From: Struthio camelus
Taxonomy: Eukaryota > Chordata > Aves > Struthioniformes > Struthionidae
Length of the DNA stretch: 64,000 nt
Direction: 5' to 3'
NCBI RefSeq assembly: GCF_040807025.1
Contig: NC_090942.1
Coordinates: forward strand, 69,582,911-69,646,910
A program made the translations under genes and the position numbers. Position 1 is the stretch's first letter, and each line of letters starts with the position of its first letter. The notes under the pieces were generated by a model. That model was not told the DNA's origin. It saw only the letters and a list, made by a program, of their open reading frames with translations, and made no database searches. Below, piece by piece: positions 36,701 to 50,825 of this stretch.

Positions 36701-39469
36701 CTTGTCCGTCAATAACCGACAAGAATATAACTGTGCATATATGAGGAAGAATGGTCAGAGGGTATAAAGCATGGGAGTTCCGGTTTATATTCCCAGTTTT
36801 ACCATTAAATTGTTCAGTGACCATTGCTGCTGTAATAGATTGAACCATCTATAGATGAAAGGACTGTGCAAAGAACCAAAATAATATATTGTGGTCCTGT
36901 CTCTTCGACTTGAATGTCGTGTACCTATCACGTACAGCTCATCTGCTCTTGTGTGACAGGACCGTCTGGTGGTTAGACAAAGTGATTTGGGCTGATGACT
37001 ACAGGCACATCCCTGCTCCACCATGTGTGTCAGAGCCTCCATAGCTTATATGAAGTTTTGTGCATGGTGGTTACAATTCAGCAAAGGAAAGTGCTCTGGG
37101 AGTGCAGGATGTAAAACCTCAAACCTCAATGCTTGCAATTCATTGCATTGAGCACTATTTTCAGTGTTGGGCTTCGACATTCCTTTATTAGCACTACCAA
37201 AGAAGATCGAGATGGCAGAAAGTATCTGACGTAATCGTTATTAAAAGCAAAGTGGTACAAAAACAGAGAGACCTCTCAGGTAGTAGTTGCTTTCATAAGC
37301 CTTGCCAGGGGATTGAACTCTAAGACCTCTACAACTTGAGTGAAAACGGGTAGTTCCTGTAGTCACAGGCTGTACGTGTGTGCCCGACATGCTGTGTGGT
37401 ACCTGCTACAGAAGCATGTTTGTGAAATCTCTCTCTGCAACAGTTGTTTTGTCCAAAATCCAGCAGAGAAGACGAAAACTGTGTATAACTCCGCTGACAT
37501 CCAGCACGTGATTCAGCCTGAAACAGAGGAAATGTTCTCCTGAAGTAGCTGGCCTTGGGCTGAGATCGGAGAAAAGTGGGAGCGACTTCCCCTCTGCCAG
37601 AAGGTTTGCATACGGTCAGGGCAGACGTAGCAATGCTGGCCAGCTTGTGAGTAAGAGTTATTTGGCTATCAGGGAAGCTTGTTGCTAGTCATCTCTGTCG
37701 GAAACTCCAAGGAAGGAGGAGGCGTCGATAGTTGCACTTCTCCCTCTCCAGTCAAGTCTTGCCTGGGGCACGTGGGAGCAAGGTCCAGGGAGGGGTGATT
37801 CATATATTCTTGCAATAGCAAGAGTTAGATGTAACCTGACAAGAAGGTAAGCTTGGTCAGGGAAGAGACAGAAGTAGCCATCCAGTTTTTAAAACACAGA
37901 ATTTTTGTATCCAGGGATTACTGCAGTGTTAATTTTAACTGTTAACTCCTCCCTCTCTGGACCAGAGCCACCAGCACATTTTCAGGTAGTTAAATAGCAT
38001 TTTAAAATTGGCAGTTCACTAGAATTGGACAAAGTTATGTCACCTGCCCTACAAATATTGGCTCCACAGTAAGTTCTTAGAGGAAAATCTGAAAATGGGG
38101 CAGTACTGTTTTGGAAACATACTGTGAAAGTCAGAGTCACAGTTAGAGCCCAGCATGAAAGAACACAAGCTGCAAGTAAGAGTTACAAAATATAATTTTA
38201 CATGGCATGCACGTTAAAGATACAAAATACAGTTTTTTACAGAAGGCGGGATTTGCATTAGTTCTGGCCAAAGGAAGGTTAGTTTAATATCTTGGTACTA
38301 AAAGTAATAGTGCAGAAACTGTTGGTGCTAAATGTGCCTGATTTTCAGAAAGTTTTCTGCTGCAATTCCAGCAAATGCAGAAAGAAGCGAGGACAGAGGG
38401 AGGTGCTTTCAGAAGTTGCATTTGTTCCTACTTCCATTCTTTGGTACATGTAGACACCCTAAAACCTCATTCAGACTGTTGAATTCCCCAAGGCATGATG
38501 CTACCTACGTGTTCACAAGAAAAGTCTTGACGATCCTCCTTGAAAATGTGGGGGTGAAGTTAAGGGGAGACAGGGTAGGGGGAAAATATAGGGTTCACAG
38601 TGTTAGAGGTAGATTATAAACGGGTATAAAACAATCTGTGTTTTATACTAGTTTTTCTGTCAACTTTTTTCTATATCATTCAGAAAAACAAAATAATCCT
38701 TTGCCTACAGTATGCTGATTCCATATAAATTTATTTTTATGTGACCAGGCCCTGTCATATACAACGAGAACACCACTTTCTTTAATCCACATGGTTCCTA
38801 ATTTTCTTAAAAAATGTATGTGCACATGAAAATACGAGCTAGAACTATTGCTTGTAGTCCTCTCTTTCCAGCATATAAGCTGACTAGGTTATATGGAAAA
38901 GCAGCTTGCTTTCCACTATTTCACCCCTGAGATCTACTATTTTCCTAGTCTTGTTGGTGTTGTTGTTCCACACTTTTTGCCAGCAAACCCACTCTGTATT
39001 CTTTCTGTTCTTTTTGGAACAGTGAATCCTTTAGTATGAAGATTATTCCTTAATGCCCTGAAGCAGGAAACACAAACAAAAATCCTTAGATATATTGAAA
39101 CCTGTGAAAATATTTATAGAATGGCAATGGTTGCCAGGACGTGGGAAGCAACAGGTAACTAAATAATACTCTTTTGCTTATCTGTAGTACCTTTCACTGG
39201 CAGAATCAAAGCTCTGTGTAATCATTTAATACCTTAAGCTTCACCGGGTTTCTTGTTGCTTAGCAAGTTTTAGCCCCATTACCTCTATGGTAAAAATGGG
39301 GTCCAAAACGTATCTTCTGCAAGGATGGGAATTTGTTACCTGCAGCTTAACTTTATTTGACATGTTGGATGTTTGGGCTCACGCTGTCTCATGCTGGATG
39401 CCCAGAAATATAGGCATGAAATCAGTTTTTGGAAACTTAGGCCTCAATGACTTTCTGGAGTCACATGCT

Positions 39470-39560
39470 GAGTTTCTTGCAGGGCCAGGAGTACAGCCCA
39501 GATCTCCTGGCTCCCTACCCAGTGCCTGAGCTGCAAGGCCAATCCTTAGCTCGGCTTCAA
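39470..39560 (-). repeat. MIR-like SINE remnant (tRNA-head side)
   Basis: 'gccaggagtacagcccagat', then 'ctcctggctccctacccagt' and 'gcctgagctgcaaggcc' read as the complemented head region of amniote MIR-type SINEs (gaacccaggtctcctg, then ccagtgc). It is eroded. Confidence 0.4.
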
Positions 39561-41145
39561 TGGATCCTAGAGAGCACTGGCATTTTAGCAAGTCAGCTGG
39601 CAACTTAGCTATGTTTTGTTTAGAGTGGTTCACATTCTTCCATCTAATTCCCACACTGAAAATTTCCAGCTTCCTCTTTTCCCCTTGCTGTCCCAGCAAG
39701 ACATACTTGCAGATATGCAGATGTGATGGCACACACACGCACACGTGCTTTTCCTGAAGCAACCCCTCAAAGTTTGTTCTGGATGTTTGTTTTACTCCAG
39801 TTCCTCTAATCCCTAAAGTGATATTAAACAGATTTTTTTGTTTAACCTTTGTATGAAACGCTCTCTCTCCCTTTTTTTTTGTAACGATATGTGGTTTTAG
39901 TTACATTTCGTTATATTCCCTTGTGCATGGAGGAGCCACTGCATGAATGAAAACATATTATAATTATTACACACCATGCACAAATTTCTTTTCAGACATC
40001 TCCCATACATGCTTTCTTGAGAACATATTTTTGAGCATGCACGTCGCTGTATTTTCAAACACATTCACATGATAATAAATAACTCTGCTTTCACTGTATG
40101 AGTGTGCAGCAATATGAGGGCTGTTCACCCAAAGTCTTGGAAGTACATTTCAAAGGCAGCAGAGTACTTTGGAAAAATAGGGCTAATTTTGACCAAGAGC
40201 AGGAAGAGGAGCTAGGAGTCTTGGTAGCCTGTTTTTAGTGATGAATTCCTCAGTACAAAAAAGGCACTGGGCTTGATGAAAGAACTACACACCGTCAGCA
40301 TGAGTGAAATAAAGACAATCAAAAAGCTGGCTTCTGCTTAAAGAGAGGAAGTTGTTTTGCTGTAACAGCATAAATCCTTAGTAGGATTTCTTGCTTTCCC
40401 TGCAATATAGAGACTCAAGCAATTCCTTCTCTCCTCCTGCCCACCGCAGGCATGGGTGCACGTATCCTCATATACTGGCTTTCTGTGGTCCACACCTGCC
40501 AACAAGCATACAGGACACCACACACACAAACCCTTCTTATGTGACACAGCATGCTTCCCTCACCCGCAAGACAAGCAATCTTTACCTTCTCTACAAATAC
40601 ACTATTTCTGCAGGACAAACACATATCTCATTGCAGGAACGTTGTACTTGGCCAAAAAAGCCAACACAGCGTTCTGGACAAATAGCCGTTCCACCTACAG
40701 AAATTCCCTAGACCTTTCTAGTCAACATATTCAATCACATATTGCCTAGAGAGAATAAATTTGTTCCAGATAATGAAGAGAAAAAAATCTCCAGTCCCGT
40801 AAATGTTCTTTTGGATGGTAGCTTGAAATAGATCATTGTGGTTTCCTCTATTTGAGTGGCAACTGGAAGATCTAAACCTGCTTAATTTCTCCCATTGGTT
40901 ACATATTTTTCTGCTAACTTTAAAGGAAGAATAAACACCTCTCTTTATTTGAAAAAAAGGTCTATTTTCTATAGACTGTTCTCTTTTGTTTGGTAAGTTC
41001 TGCCTGAGGTGTCACTGCGAATGTGGAGTTAATAACAATCGTATTTACATGGTTTCACAGAAGGATATTTAAAAACATTAGCGCCCGTAATGTATCACGG
41101 CGTCCACCGGCAATATCACAATACTGGTCCTGAAGTAGATTTTTC

Positions 41146-41268
41146 TCCCCTTGGTAGATGAGGAAACTGAAATTCAGAGTCTCAGTTAGTTATAACCAAA
41201 ATCGCTAAGCAAATCAGCAGCAGTGCTGGGCTTAGCCGCTCCCGACCCAGCGCCTTGCCATAGTGCCC
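41146..41268 (-). repeat. MIR-like SINE remnant
   Basis: The plus strand shows 'gatgaggaaactgaaattca', then 'aagcaaatcagcagcagtgc', 'tgggcttagccgc' and 'acccagcgccttgcc'. This is the expected order of a complemented MIR core and head. It is the best preserved MIR-type relic in the window. Confidence 0.55.
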
Positions 41269-43989
41269 AGGCACAGTGTCGCATCCCCACCTCACAGAGC
41301 AGCACAGCTCCAGCCAAAATCGCGGCAGTGCGGACGGTGAGAGCCAAATCGCTGTCTTGCTACGTGCTCCTTGCTACAAATGCCAGGGCAGGGCGATTTA
41401 AGTGCCACACTTGCAGCAAGAGAAGCAGGACTGTCCTTCCTCAGCTCTTGATAGCAAACTGGATTGAAAGACTGGCTGTCATGAGAAGACAAAATTTCCA
41501 AGCTCCTTTCTTAAGTTTGCAGGATCATAACAATCGAATAGGGTATCAAGGTCCGGCCCGATTGCACCTGGTACAGAAATGGTGACTTTTAGGGACATCT
41601 TCGGGTATTCATCAGGCTGTACATGTGGGTACTGCCAACTAGACTCTCAGAACAACTCAGAGCCCAAGTCTCCAGTGTACATTGTTCACAGGCTTGAACA
41701 GCATTTTCCGAGTAGATGAGGGGTCAAACAGGCACCTAAATGGAGGTTTTCCAAAGAATTTAACTCTTGGAGTTTTTGTCTGGTGGTTACAACATTTTTC
41801 ATGTCAAAAACAGGAAAGGGAAAGCTCAGTTTTCTACATGCACTTTTGAAATCTGTGTTCTTACTTTGAAGCCTAGGTGTGAGTTGGGGTTTTGGAGGAC
41901 AAGGCCCCACTCAAGTGGAGCAGAGCTGCACTCAAAAACCATCACTATGGGTGGGATAACCAATCTGGTGACAACTTCCACTGATTTTTCCTGATGTTAG
42001 CTCTATTGGGCCAGCAGAGCTGTGGGAGGAGAAGATGGATTCTATTCTACTGTCTGTACCACCAGCAGAAATGTCACATTACAGTTTGTGTTGAGGAGAG
42101 AAGCAGAAAAAAACCCCACAGCTTTTTGGGGAAAGCTTTGGCAATTAAAACATCTATATAATAGGCCTTGAAAACTGAGTCAGATTCAAAGTCATTGAGA
42201 AGGAATAAATTTGAGTAAAGTGCTCTGCAATTTTAGTTGCTTCTCCAGTTTAGCTCAGGTTTTTTCTTCTTTCTGCTCAGGGAAGGATTTACAAAGCAGT
42301 AAATAGTAGCTGCTACACTTGAAACATCTTCTGTTCAAAGTAGGTAATTTTGCACAGAGGTGTCTTTCAAATTAGCACTTTATTACAAATTTTTTTAGAT
42401 TTAGATTTTTTTAGATTTGTTTGCATTACCATGTTCTTGCTCTTCAGTTTGGCAGCAATATTGGTTTAAGTAGTTCCTGTCCAAGAAGCAGATTTTCACC
42501 CTCTCTGTAGTGCACTCAGTTGTGCCCTCAGCCTGTGGCAATGTGCTATGAACTCAGTCAGGGAACTGATCCACAATGAAAAAACCTCCAAGGAATACAG
42601 TTTTTCTTGAAGTGCCGGCACGGCTCCATCTGGCCACGTGTTCCTGCCCTGCTCAGCCACATTTCTGATTCCCATATGAGCCAGTCCAGAGAGTTAAATA
42701 AGTCAAAAACAGACAGGTTTTTTTGGTAAATTTAGTTCTGAATCTTTTTTACTCCCTGCCCTTGCTCACGGTGGGTTTCCGATGGAAATCAGAACCAGCA
42801 CAGGAAAGAGACAGGCTGAGGGAGAGGAGCCTGGGACTACAGCGGGGCCAATTTAGGCTCTGCTTGTGATGTTGCGGGGCTGCAGCCGGAAAGAGCAGTG
42901 TCCTGAGGGACAGGGCTGGGATGAGCTGCAGGGGAGTGGGAGACGCAGGTATTTATTATCTGGATAATGCTGCCAGCACAACCATATTGTGAGGCTACGG
43001 CCTCAGTCTTGGCATGTTGGCACACGAACAAACGGGTGTGAGCTGACCATGAATAAATTTAGACTGGAAATTAGAGAAAGAGTCGCAGCTTTTTGAGCAG
43101 TTAGATTCCAGACAGAGTAGGGACCCCAAATAAACCAAACAGCTTTCAAGATGCTCGGTAAGTTTATATGAGGGGTCATATGATGTGTCACTGAAAATAG
43201 GCATAGCTCCTTTTACCTAATGATAGACTTAATCTACTTAGAAAGGAAAAAAAAAAAAAGTAGTGGTTTAATTGAACAGCTTAGTTAGATGAGTGCAGAT
43301 CTTAATTTTGAAGGCTTTGCTTTCAGTTTAAGGGGTAACCGACACGAAAATCAACACTGAAATAACTCTTCCAGATATTGAATTGCATGAATGCACATTT
43401 TGCTGAAAATTTGTATCTGGAAACTATTTAAGAAGATTAAAATGTTATAATAGCATTTTATAAACAAGATCTTAACTAGCATGCTTTTATTCTGAAATCA
43501 GTATTGTACAAACGTGATTGGTGCTAACACAAAGGTGAGATCTAAAATGATCTTTTTTTGATACCAGTGTATATGCAGTGTATTCCTAAGACAGTTTGAA
43601 CTGATTTAGCTTAAGTTTGCTGCACCCAGAACTGACAGGATATTCCTAAACTGATTACAAGTGACCATATGAAAAATAAGTTTTGAAACTGATAGGTAAA
43701 TCAGTGTAATCTTCTGATATAGAGAGGACTTTAGATATAGTGTTTCAGCATTTGCTCTGTATTTTTAATGCTAAACATATATTAAGCATGCTTGGAAAAT
43801 GTCTTTTTCTTTGCTTTGGAAATGGTGATAAGTGCGTACATGATGCTGTTCACTGGCGCATTATTCCCAAAATATTTTCTTTGTTACCTGTCGCTTTGGA
43901 TGCACTGCATTTGAGCAGGCACAATGTTTAATGGATGGAAGAAGTATTTGGTGATCAAAAGAAGGGAAACAGAAAGCAGATTTTAATAT

Positions 43990-44066
43990 TGACCCTGATT
44001 CAGGAAAACAGGTAGACGTATGCCTACCTTTAAGCACCTGGCTTTATGCTTTACTGAATGGAGGTG
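43990..44066. mobile_element. Possible palindromic MITE relic
   Basis: It begins 'gaccctgattcagg' and ends 'gctttactgaatggagg', imperfect inverted copies of each other, with 'tacctttaagcacctg' between. The arrangement resembles reptile and bird palindromic MITEs whose ends read ccctgatccag and ctggatcaggg. It is heavily decayed. Confidence 0.3.
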
Positions 44067-44094
44067 AATCTTCACCACAGATTCAACTGGTCTG

Positions 44095-44205
44095 AACCTA
44101 TTACCTAGCCTTCCTGCACCTCATTTTCCCTATCTGTAGGTTAAGGGAAAATAGTACCTATTAGGGTTGAGGGGTCTAATGTATGGTGTTCATGTGCTTG
44201 CTTTG
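44095..44205 (+). repeat. MIR-like SINE remnant
   Basis: 'cctattacctagccttcctg' is followed by 'cacctcattttccctatctg', 'taggttaagggaaaatagta' and 'cctattagggttgagg'. This matches the order of the MIR core and 3' part (cctcagtttcctcatctg, ggataatagtacctacc, agggttgttgtgagg). Confidence 0.5.
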
Positions 44206-47200
44206 CAATTCATTCGTGGGAGAAGAGCTGACTATTAGTATTATTTTCATTAGACTGGACTTTATAAGAACATCTTTGAAGACTCTAATAGGAAAGAGAG
44301 AGAAATTAAATTCAATTTGAATTTATTCCATGACTAACTGTTTCCTTTAGAAATCTATATTTTTATTCCTACATCAAGATTTGCTCATTATGGTTTAAAA
44401 AAAGAGACTAACAGGAGAAAAAGAAACTAACAGGAGACTACTGATCCAAGTCAGACTGACACTGATTTGTTGGATGACCAAGACAGAGAAGTAACTGTGC
44501 ATCTCTGTGCTTCCCCTGGGTCATTCACTCCTGGGGAGTTAAGAACCAGGGCAGCAACAGCTTAACTGTATTTTAAATATTTGACTGTCTTTGCTACTTA
44601 AAGGATTTATTATGGAGTATGAAACAAACTAAAAGTAAAATACGCTAAGAGCAAAAATGAGGCCCAGGTCTGTAGATGCAGGGACATAAATCCTCTCAGT
44701 TTGGGATGGCTCCAGTGGGATTGGAGGAGCTAAACGCCACTTTGGGGAGGAGGAAGGGTGCACTGTGTGTTGCAAGATCAGAGTAAGGAAGAAACTACTT
44801 AAAGCCATCCAGCTGTTCCCTTCCTCTGGCCTGTCCCGAAATCTCTGCAGAGAAGTTGCTTTGACTTGGACTATCTTTCACTGCCTCATTGCTCGCGCTG
44901 TTAAAGAACTTTGTCCTATTATCCTGCCTAATCTTAAAGGAGGGCTGACGTGCGTACTTGTAACAGCCATAATCCGGGTCCAGAGTTCTCTACTCTCTGG
45001 AAATACTGCAGCCACCACTACCTCGCTAGCAGAGCGGAGAGCTGCCTTCCCTATGCTGCTCGAGAGGTCTATGGGATGGGCAGTATTGCAAGTGGTACAC
45101 ACCAGCTCCCAAAGTCACCCCTGGTAAATCCTGGAGGGATGTACTTTCTTCTGTTTCACTTTCCTCATGTTGTTTTCCCCTCTAAGATGTTTAATCCTCC
45201 ATGTAAATGTAACACTTGTGGAAGGTACTGGCTAGATGGCCTTAAAAGTTGGACTCTTTCTTTCATGAGAACCTGCAATGCTGGCCAGTAGCAGCATGAG
45301 CTGCCAGCCCTGCCTGGGCTTATGATTGAACCTGACCTGAGGTGTTTCCTTTGAGGAGATTTGGGGATTCTGAAAAAGAAATTGTTAGCACAAATCAAGG
45401 AGATGGATTACTTATTTGGAAAGTAAGCTGTGACACCGCATGCCTGTTAAATAAGCCACCAAACAGTCATCAGAGGATAATGTTTGGTATTTTTCAAATA
45501 TATGTATTCAGTGATTTGCTGGATTATGACGACACATAGTGGGAGCTGTTTTAGTTTCTTATATGGCTTACCTGTGTAAATAAATTACTCTAAGAAGGTT
45601 TCAATTTGTAATTAAGGATGATCTGCTGCAGCTCTAGAAACTCTGGAATTCTATCAGTCATAGAAATGACAAGTGCAAAATCTAGGTCAAACGTGTCCCA
45701 TCCCTCTCATGTAACTCCCGATTCAGGTTCTTTGGACCAACATGCAAATAGAGTGTAGTGGACTAACCATGGAAAGGGGAAGTGGATGGCCTGGAGTCTG
45801 TCCCTCTGAATACTGTGAATATTGATGTTTCCCAGGCAGACAGGTACCTGCTAGGATAATTCTATGTTGCTTCCTTCTCTTACGCTGTAGGGTGCATAAC
45901 CAAGAATTTAGGGAAAAAAAATCTCAGGTTACTTTTCTTCCTAGCCCCTACTGTGAAGCTCAGAATTGGGTAACATGAGGAAGTTTCTTAGCCTCTTTGT
46001 GTCAGAGTGTTTTCTACTTAACAGTCAAAAAGAGATGTGACCATTCTCAGCCGCAAGGAGTGACAGAAGTGTGAAGTCACTTTTGTTTCAGCACCTGCAG
46101 AAGCTGCGTGTGCTCCATAGGTCATTGCTGAGTCTTTTGCACTTTTCTTTGGAGCATCTGGTCTCAGTTAACCCGGTCGGCTAGACACTGGGATCCCATG
46201 TACTATAAGGGTACATCTGCTACCGAATCACCCGGATAAGGAGGTGGGGTAGCGACAATTTATCCTTGGAGTTTGCTCCTTTTCTGCAGCAGGTGAGATG
46301 GTCTGGCTGCAAGTGAACTCACTGCTTGTCATGTGAAATACTGTGGGATGAATGACAAGGATCGTGAGAATCTTGTCTCTTTCGCTAGTGAGAAACTGGT
46401 TTATTCATAGAAAACACTATACTTTTTAGCTATTCTAGTTTTAAGTGGTAAAAAAGATTTAATATCTGGCCTCTTTTGCTGTTTTTAATGCTTCTGCTTT
46501 TCTTGCTACCTCCCTCCTTTCTTGCTCGCTTTAGTTAGGCACTCCAGGGACAGCTGTCACCAGGTCTGCTGAGACTGGCAGGTATTTCTTGGCATTTGCT
46601 GCACTACATGCCCTAGTGACAGTGAGACTAAATGTTCATTGGTCAGGGGAGTCATGGAAAAATGAAAGAGCAAGGTAGTGGTGAAAGGAAATCTGGATCT
46701 GTCAGCAGGGGTGATAGGTGATGAGATGCAGAACAAGGTAGCACATGAGCACCTCAGAAGATAAAACTGAGTGCATAAGTACCAAAAGAAACAAGCAGAA
46801 CGTGAGTAGGAATAATCTGCCTTTACAATGGAGACAGAAGGACAGCGTGGCACAACTGAGCAAGGCAGTGCAATGTCAAGAACAAAGAGACAGACACAAA
46901 GGACTGATGTGCTGCGATGCTTTGGGGAGGTTTTGTTACACCTTCTGAAACACCCCAGCTGGATCTGGACCTACGGAGGTGACTTCAGTTGCTGCTAAAT
47001 TAATAATCATGCTACAAATAAAATAACACATTACATCTGGAAAGACTGACACCAGTGTGGGAACCTGGTGCTACAGTGCTAATAGAAGAACAGCACAGGA
47101 GCAGTAGTAGGTGAACAGCGCAGTCCGAAACAAGTCGGCAGGGGGTAAAAGATAACTTAGGATTCTGGCTGAAGGCTGCAATGTAGCTTCAAGGAACTTT

Positions 47201-47537
47201 TTTTTTTTTTTTTGAAATCTACACTCCCTCTAAAACTGGTCCAACTGAATGGGTGGGTATGCTACTTTAATGAGATTCCTGAAGTCTTAGTAAGAACTGT
47301 GGTTAAAACCAAGCCCAGCTGCCAGAAGCCAGAAGTGTATGGGAGGGCTTTATAGGGCACCTCTTGGTAGAATCCGAGTCCACCGTACTGAAACTGAGGG
47401 CAGGGATTCCCTTCCACGCGGCCTACGTAAACCTGCCTTTCCAGGTCAGGGATCCCTGGGAATCTCTACTGGTTCCTTAAGTAGATGAGACTCTACTTAA
47501 GTGAGTATTTTCCCCTGTTAAGTGGCTTGTGTCAGTC

Positions 47538-47539
<2 letters not shown>

Positions 47540-47568
<29 letters not shown>
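47540..47568. repeat. (GA)14 microsatellite
   Basis: An uninterrupted GA dinucleotide run of about 14 units, likely to be polymorphic. Confidence 0.95.
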
Positions 47569-48248
47569 CAATAAATGTTCCTAGATGCGCTGGACGTTGT
47601 GAGGCATTAGAAACAGGCAATGAACCACAGTCAAGTTGTGAGAATAAACAGGAACTTGAAAGAAGCTCTTGACCATAACAGGAAGGATGTATGTCCAGTT
47701 CTGCCCAGTCTGAGAGAAACCAGACAAGATGCAGAAATTACGATCATTTAAATTGCAATGGAAGGAGGCTTACATTTTCTTTCAACACCCTTTATAGCAC
47801 TTGATAGAGATCTGTGTCATATTTGGGGACATCCCAAAATTTAAAAAAAAATCAGTAATAGGACGAGAGGCTTGTGTGGGTAACTCTTTTCTAATTTGTC
47901 AGGGCTGTTTTCTAGCCAGGGTTCAACTTTTTCGCAGAGTTTGCCAAATTTTTGTAAATGATCTCATGGACATGACCTCCCTTTCTTTCTTGAAGTCTTG
48001 CAACTTCCCTCCAGCAAACGCAGCAGTAACAGTATTAGGAGTGGTGATAGCTCCCCAGCTGCTTCAGCGTGACTTTCAAAACTTGATGTGTAAATTTGGG
48101 CTTCATGCACATTTGTCATCTCTGAAAACTGAACAAAGGCGTATACAGGTACTAATTTTAGGCAGCCAGGCAACGCAGTAGACAGTTGCCTAGGGCAGCA
48201 GACTTGTTGAGTGCAGCAAAATGCCAAGGCCTTACTAAGATATAAGCT

Positions 48249-48267
48249 TGCTGCTGCTGCTGCTGCT
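48249..48267. repeat. (TGC)6 trinucleotide repeat
   Basis: Six perfect TGC units, followed by a T run and, about 20 bases on, the tRNA-like relic. Confidence 0.9.
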
Positions 48268-48283
48268 TTTTTCCTCTAAGAAG

Positions 48284-48355
48284 GGATCAGCTAGCTCAGT
48301 CGTGAGAGCATTAGACCTTTACTCTGAGGGTTAAGATTCATGTCCCTTTTCAGGT
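48284..48355 (+). pseudogene. tRNA-Lys-like relic (tRNA-derived SINE head or tRNA pseudogene)
   Basis: Positions 48,289-48,310 match the D-arm of vertebrate tRNA-Lys almost base for base (agctagctcagtcgtgagag, then CA). Then TTAGA (48,311-48,315) pairs with TCTGA (48,323-48,327) around a seven-base loop whose middle is TTT, a lysine anticodon position. The T-arm and acceptor stem do not pair and the B box is damaged (aagattcatgtcc). It is therefore not a working tRNA gene. It may be the head of an old tRNA-derived SINE or a dead tRNA copy. Confidence 0.5.
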
Positions 48356-50825
48356 GACGGCTCCCTGTTTTGCCCAGATGATCCTTCGTGGTCTGGGTGC
48401 AAGCACCAGCCCTGTAGCTGCCTCGTGGCAGCATGGACTCATTACCACTGTCTGAGTGGGCCAGGCCTCTGTTTTGGATTTCATCCTCCCACCCCTTCCT
48501 CCTTCCTCTGGTGGGAGCAGTGTGACCGCTTACCCTTTTTGCTCTCCCTCTCCCTTCCCATCTGTGCAGCGAGGGGCCAGTGGGTATAGGAAGGGAGAGA
48601 GGGGGAAGAAGGGGAGCGAGATGATGACTGCTGGCGGGGGGGGGGTCTCCTTGCATGAGTGGGTACGAGTAGGCTCCTGCGTGGAGGGAGGGCTGGGATA
48701 AAAGTGGGACTCACATCGGTGGCAGGGGGCTAGCCAGAGTGATCAGCAGGAGGGGTGGTCCAGCTGGGCTGGTGCTGGGCCAGAGGCAGAGATTGGCAAG
48801 AGAACAGAAAGGCAGGGTGAGACTGGCTTTATGCGGGCCTCCCCAGCACCCCGTTAGTGTAGTGACCCACTATTAGTGACTCACTCAAGTCACACCTACA
48901 GAGCCACCCTAATGACTCCTAGGTGCCTTCCCCGAGCCCTCGAAATCCTGACGACCCTGCCAGCATCCCAGTCAGTCATTTGGATTACTGCTAACAGCTC
49001 CTGACCCCCTTACTCTGGTGCCTCACTGACCCTTCTCATCCCAGCTCTCTTCCTCACAAAATCTCACTGTCTTCTTCCAGCCAACCCCACTTTGCCAAAC
49101 TGAACTTTGCCAAAGTTGTTTGAAGCAACCCTGCATTTGGGCTTAAAAAAATAACGCAAACTTTTCATTTACAAAGACTCATTTTAAAGACTTTGAAGGG
49201 AAGTTGAAGCAGATGGCAGCAAGGAAGAGAGGCTGACAGTATTCTTAGGACCATCAGCCAGATACTTTGCAGCTTTCAGTCTGGAAGTTGCTGGCTGAGG
49301 CTCAACCCCAACAAAACCCTTACCTGCTATTACCGCTTTATCTGAAGTCATAAACACAATCAGCAAAGAAATTATCTACAAGACCTTAAAAAGAACTCAC
49401 TTCCATAATTCACATCTTAACAGCAGTCACTCTCTCCAGGAGCAGAATTTAGCTAGAAGTCAGGGTTTCAGACATTTTCCTTTGAAGCATTTCCTTCAGC
49501 TGCTGCCTTTGACAGAATACTGGGTTGGCTGGTTAAGTCCTCTTATCCAATATGGGAAATTTTATGTGCCGTGCTTCGAAATAAGATCATTGCCTTGCTT
49601 GTGCTTACTAGCCATCAGGCTGCTACTAGCAGTGTTCACAACATTTTGCTCTTGTTCCTTATCAGCTGCATTCAAATATTAATAATTAAAGTGAGATATT
49701 TAATTAATGCCATGTGTTTCTAGACCAAGTTTCACCTGAGCATCTTGCATGCTTTACAGGCCACAGAGGTTTTAAGTTGCATGGCACCACAGTGCCAAAG
49801 TTTGACCGCTGGTGCAGTACCGCTTTGTAATCACGTGCTTGTTGCCCTGCGAACTGCTGCGTCTGCACACGTGCACCGAGAGAGGTTCACACCAGCACGA
49901 ACATTCACATCATCCGTACTTGTGAACATATATCAGCTACTGCCGTCTCACATACCTAGCTGGGAGAGTCATGGGGACGGCTTGCCACTGTTTACTCCTT
50001 TCTCAGAATCCATGAGGAGACTTGGTTAGGGCGAAGCTTATAGATACACCTCTCCCATCATGTCATTTATTTACATGGTGCATACCTTATTTGTCTGGGT
50101 GAAAGACAGAGAGTGAAGGCTTTTTTTTTTTTTCCCCCAACCTAATTCTTCTTCCTTCTGGCTGTGTTGAAATGGAAAGGTGGGATATTCTCCTCTCTGC
50201 CAGCGAAAAGATTTTCTGTATCTGAGGCTGCCTTGGAAATCCTGTAGGTGACATCACACCATGTCTGTGCAGACTCATTGTTTGTCATGGAAAAGTCATT
50301 CATCCATACACAACTTCCTTCCTCCCCAGACTCCTCGAGATAAACTTTCCATTCTGTCTATTCCCTATAGAAACCGACCCAAAACATGCATGCGTGGCTA
50401 CACACACATACACCTCGCCATCCCTCGGTCACGCTCAAGGGTGTGGGCGGAGGAAGAGGGAGGATATAGAAGATGTGAATAAAGTCACCCTGTTTTCTTC
50501 AGACATGGATCCTGCTGTGCCTGAGCAGTAAAACTCCCCTCCCGTGGAGGCTGTGGGTCACACAAGGCCTTTTTGTCTTGAGGCTAATTCTGGCAGTCAG
50601 AGCTGCACATCTGTCTGCCAGGTGAGATGGGCCACCAGCTGCAGGTACTGCACATCTGGATGGGGGAGGAAGCGAAGCTTGGTACAAACAAACACAGCAA
50701 TTTCACCATGGCGGGCACAAGGAATTTGATAAAAAATACGCTGCAGCGGTCTGAGCTGCTGAGGCTGGTGATTAATGTCTCCAGTGCCGTTTATGAGGCA
50801 AAATGAAAGGCCAGCTACTTGCAGT

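Larger units (their letters stand above)
33071..50825. other. Intergenic region between FBXL14 and WNT5B
   Basis: About 17.7 kb without a recognisable coding gene. Open frames are short and unrelated to known families. It holds old SINE and MITE-like remnants, a GA microsatellite, a short TGC repeat and a tRNA-like relic, each listed. Regulatory elements of WNT5B are likely to lie here, but I cannot pick out conserved blocks without alignment. Confidence 0.6.
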
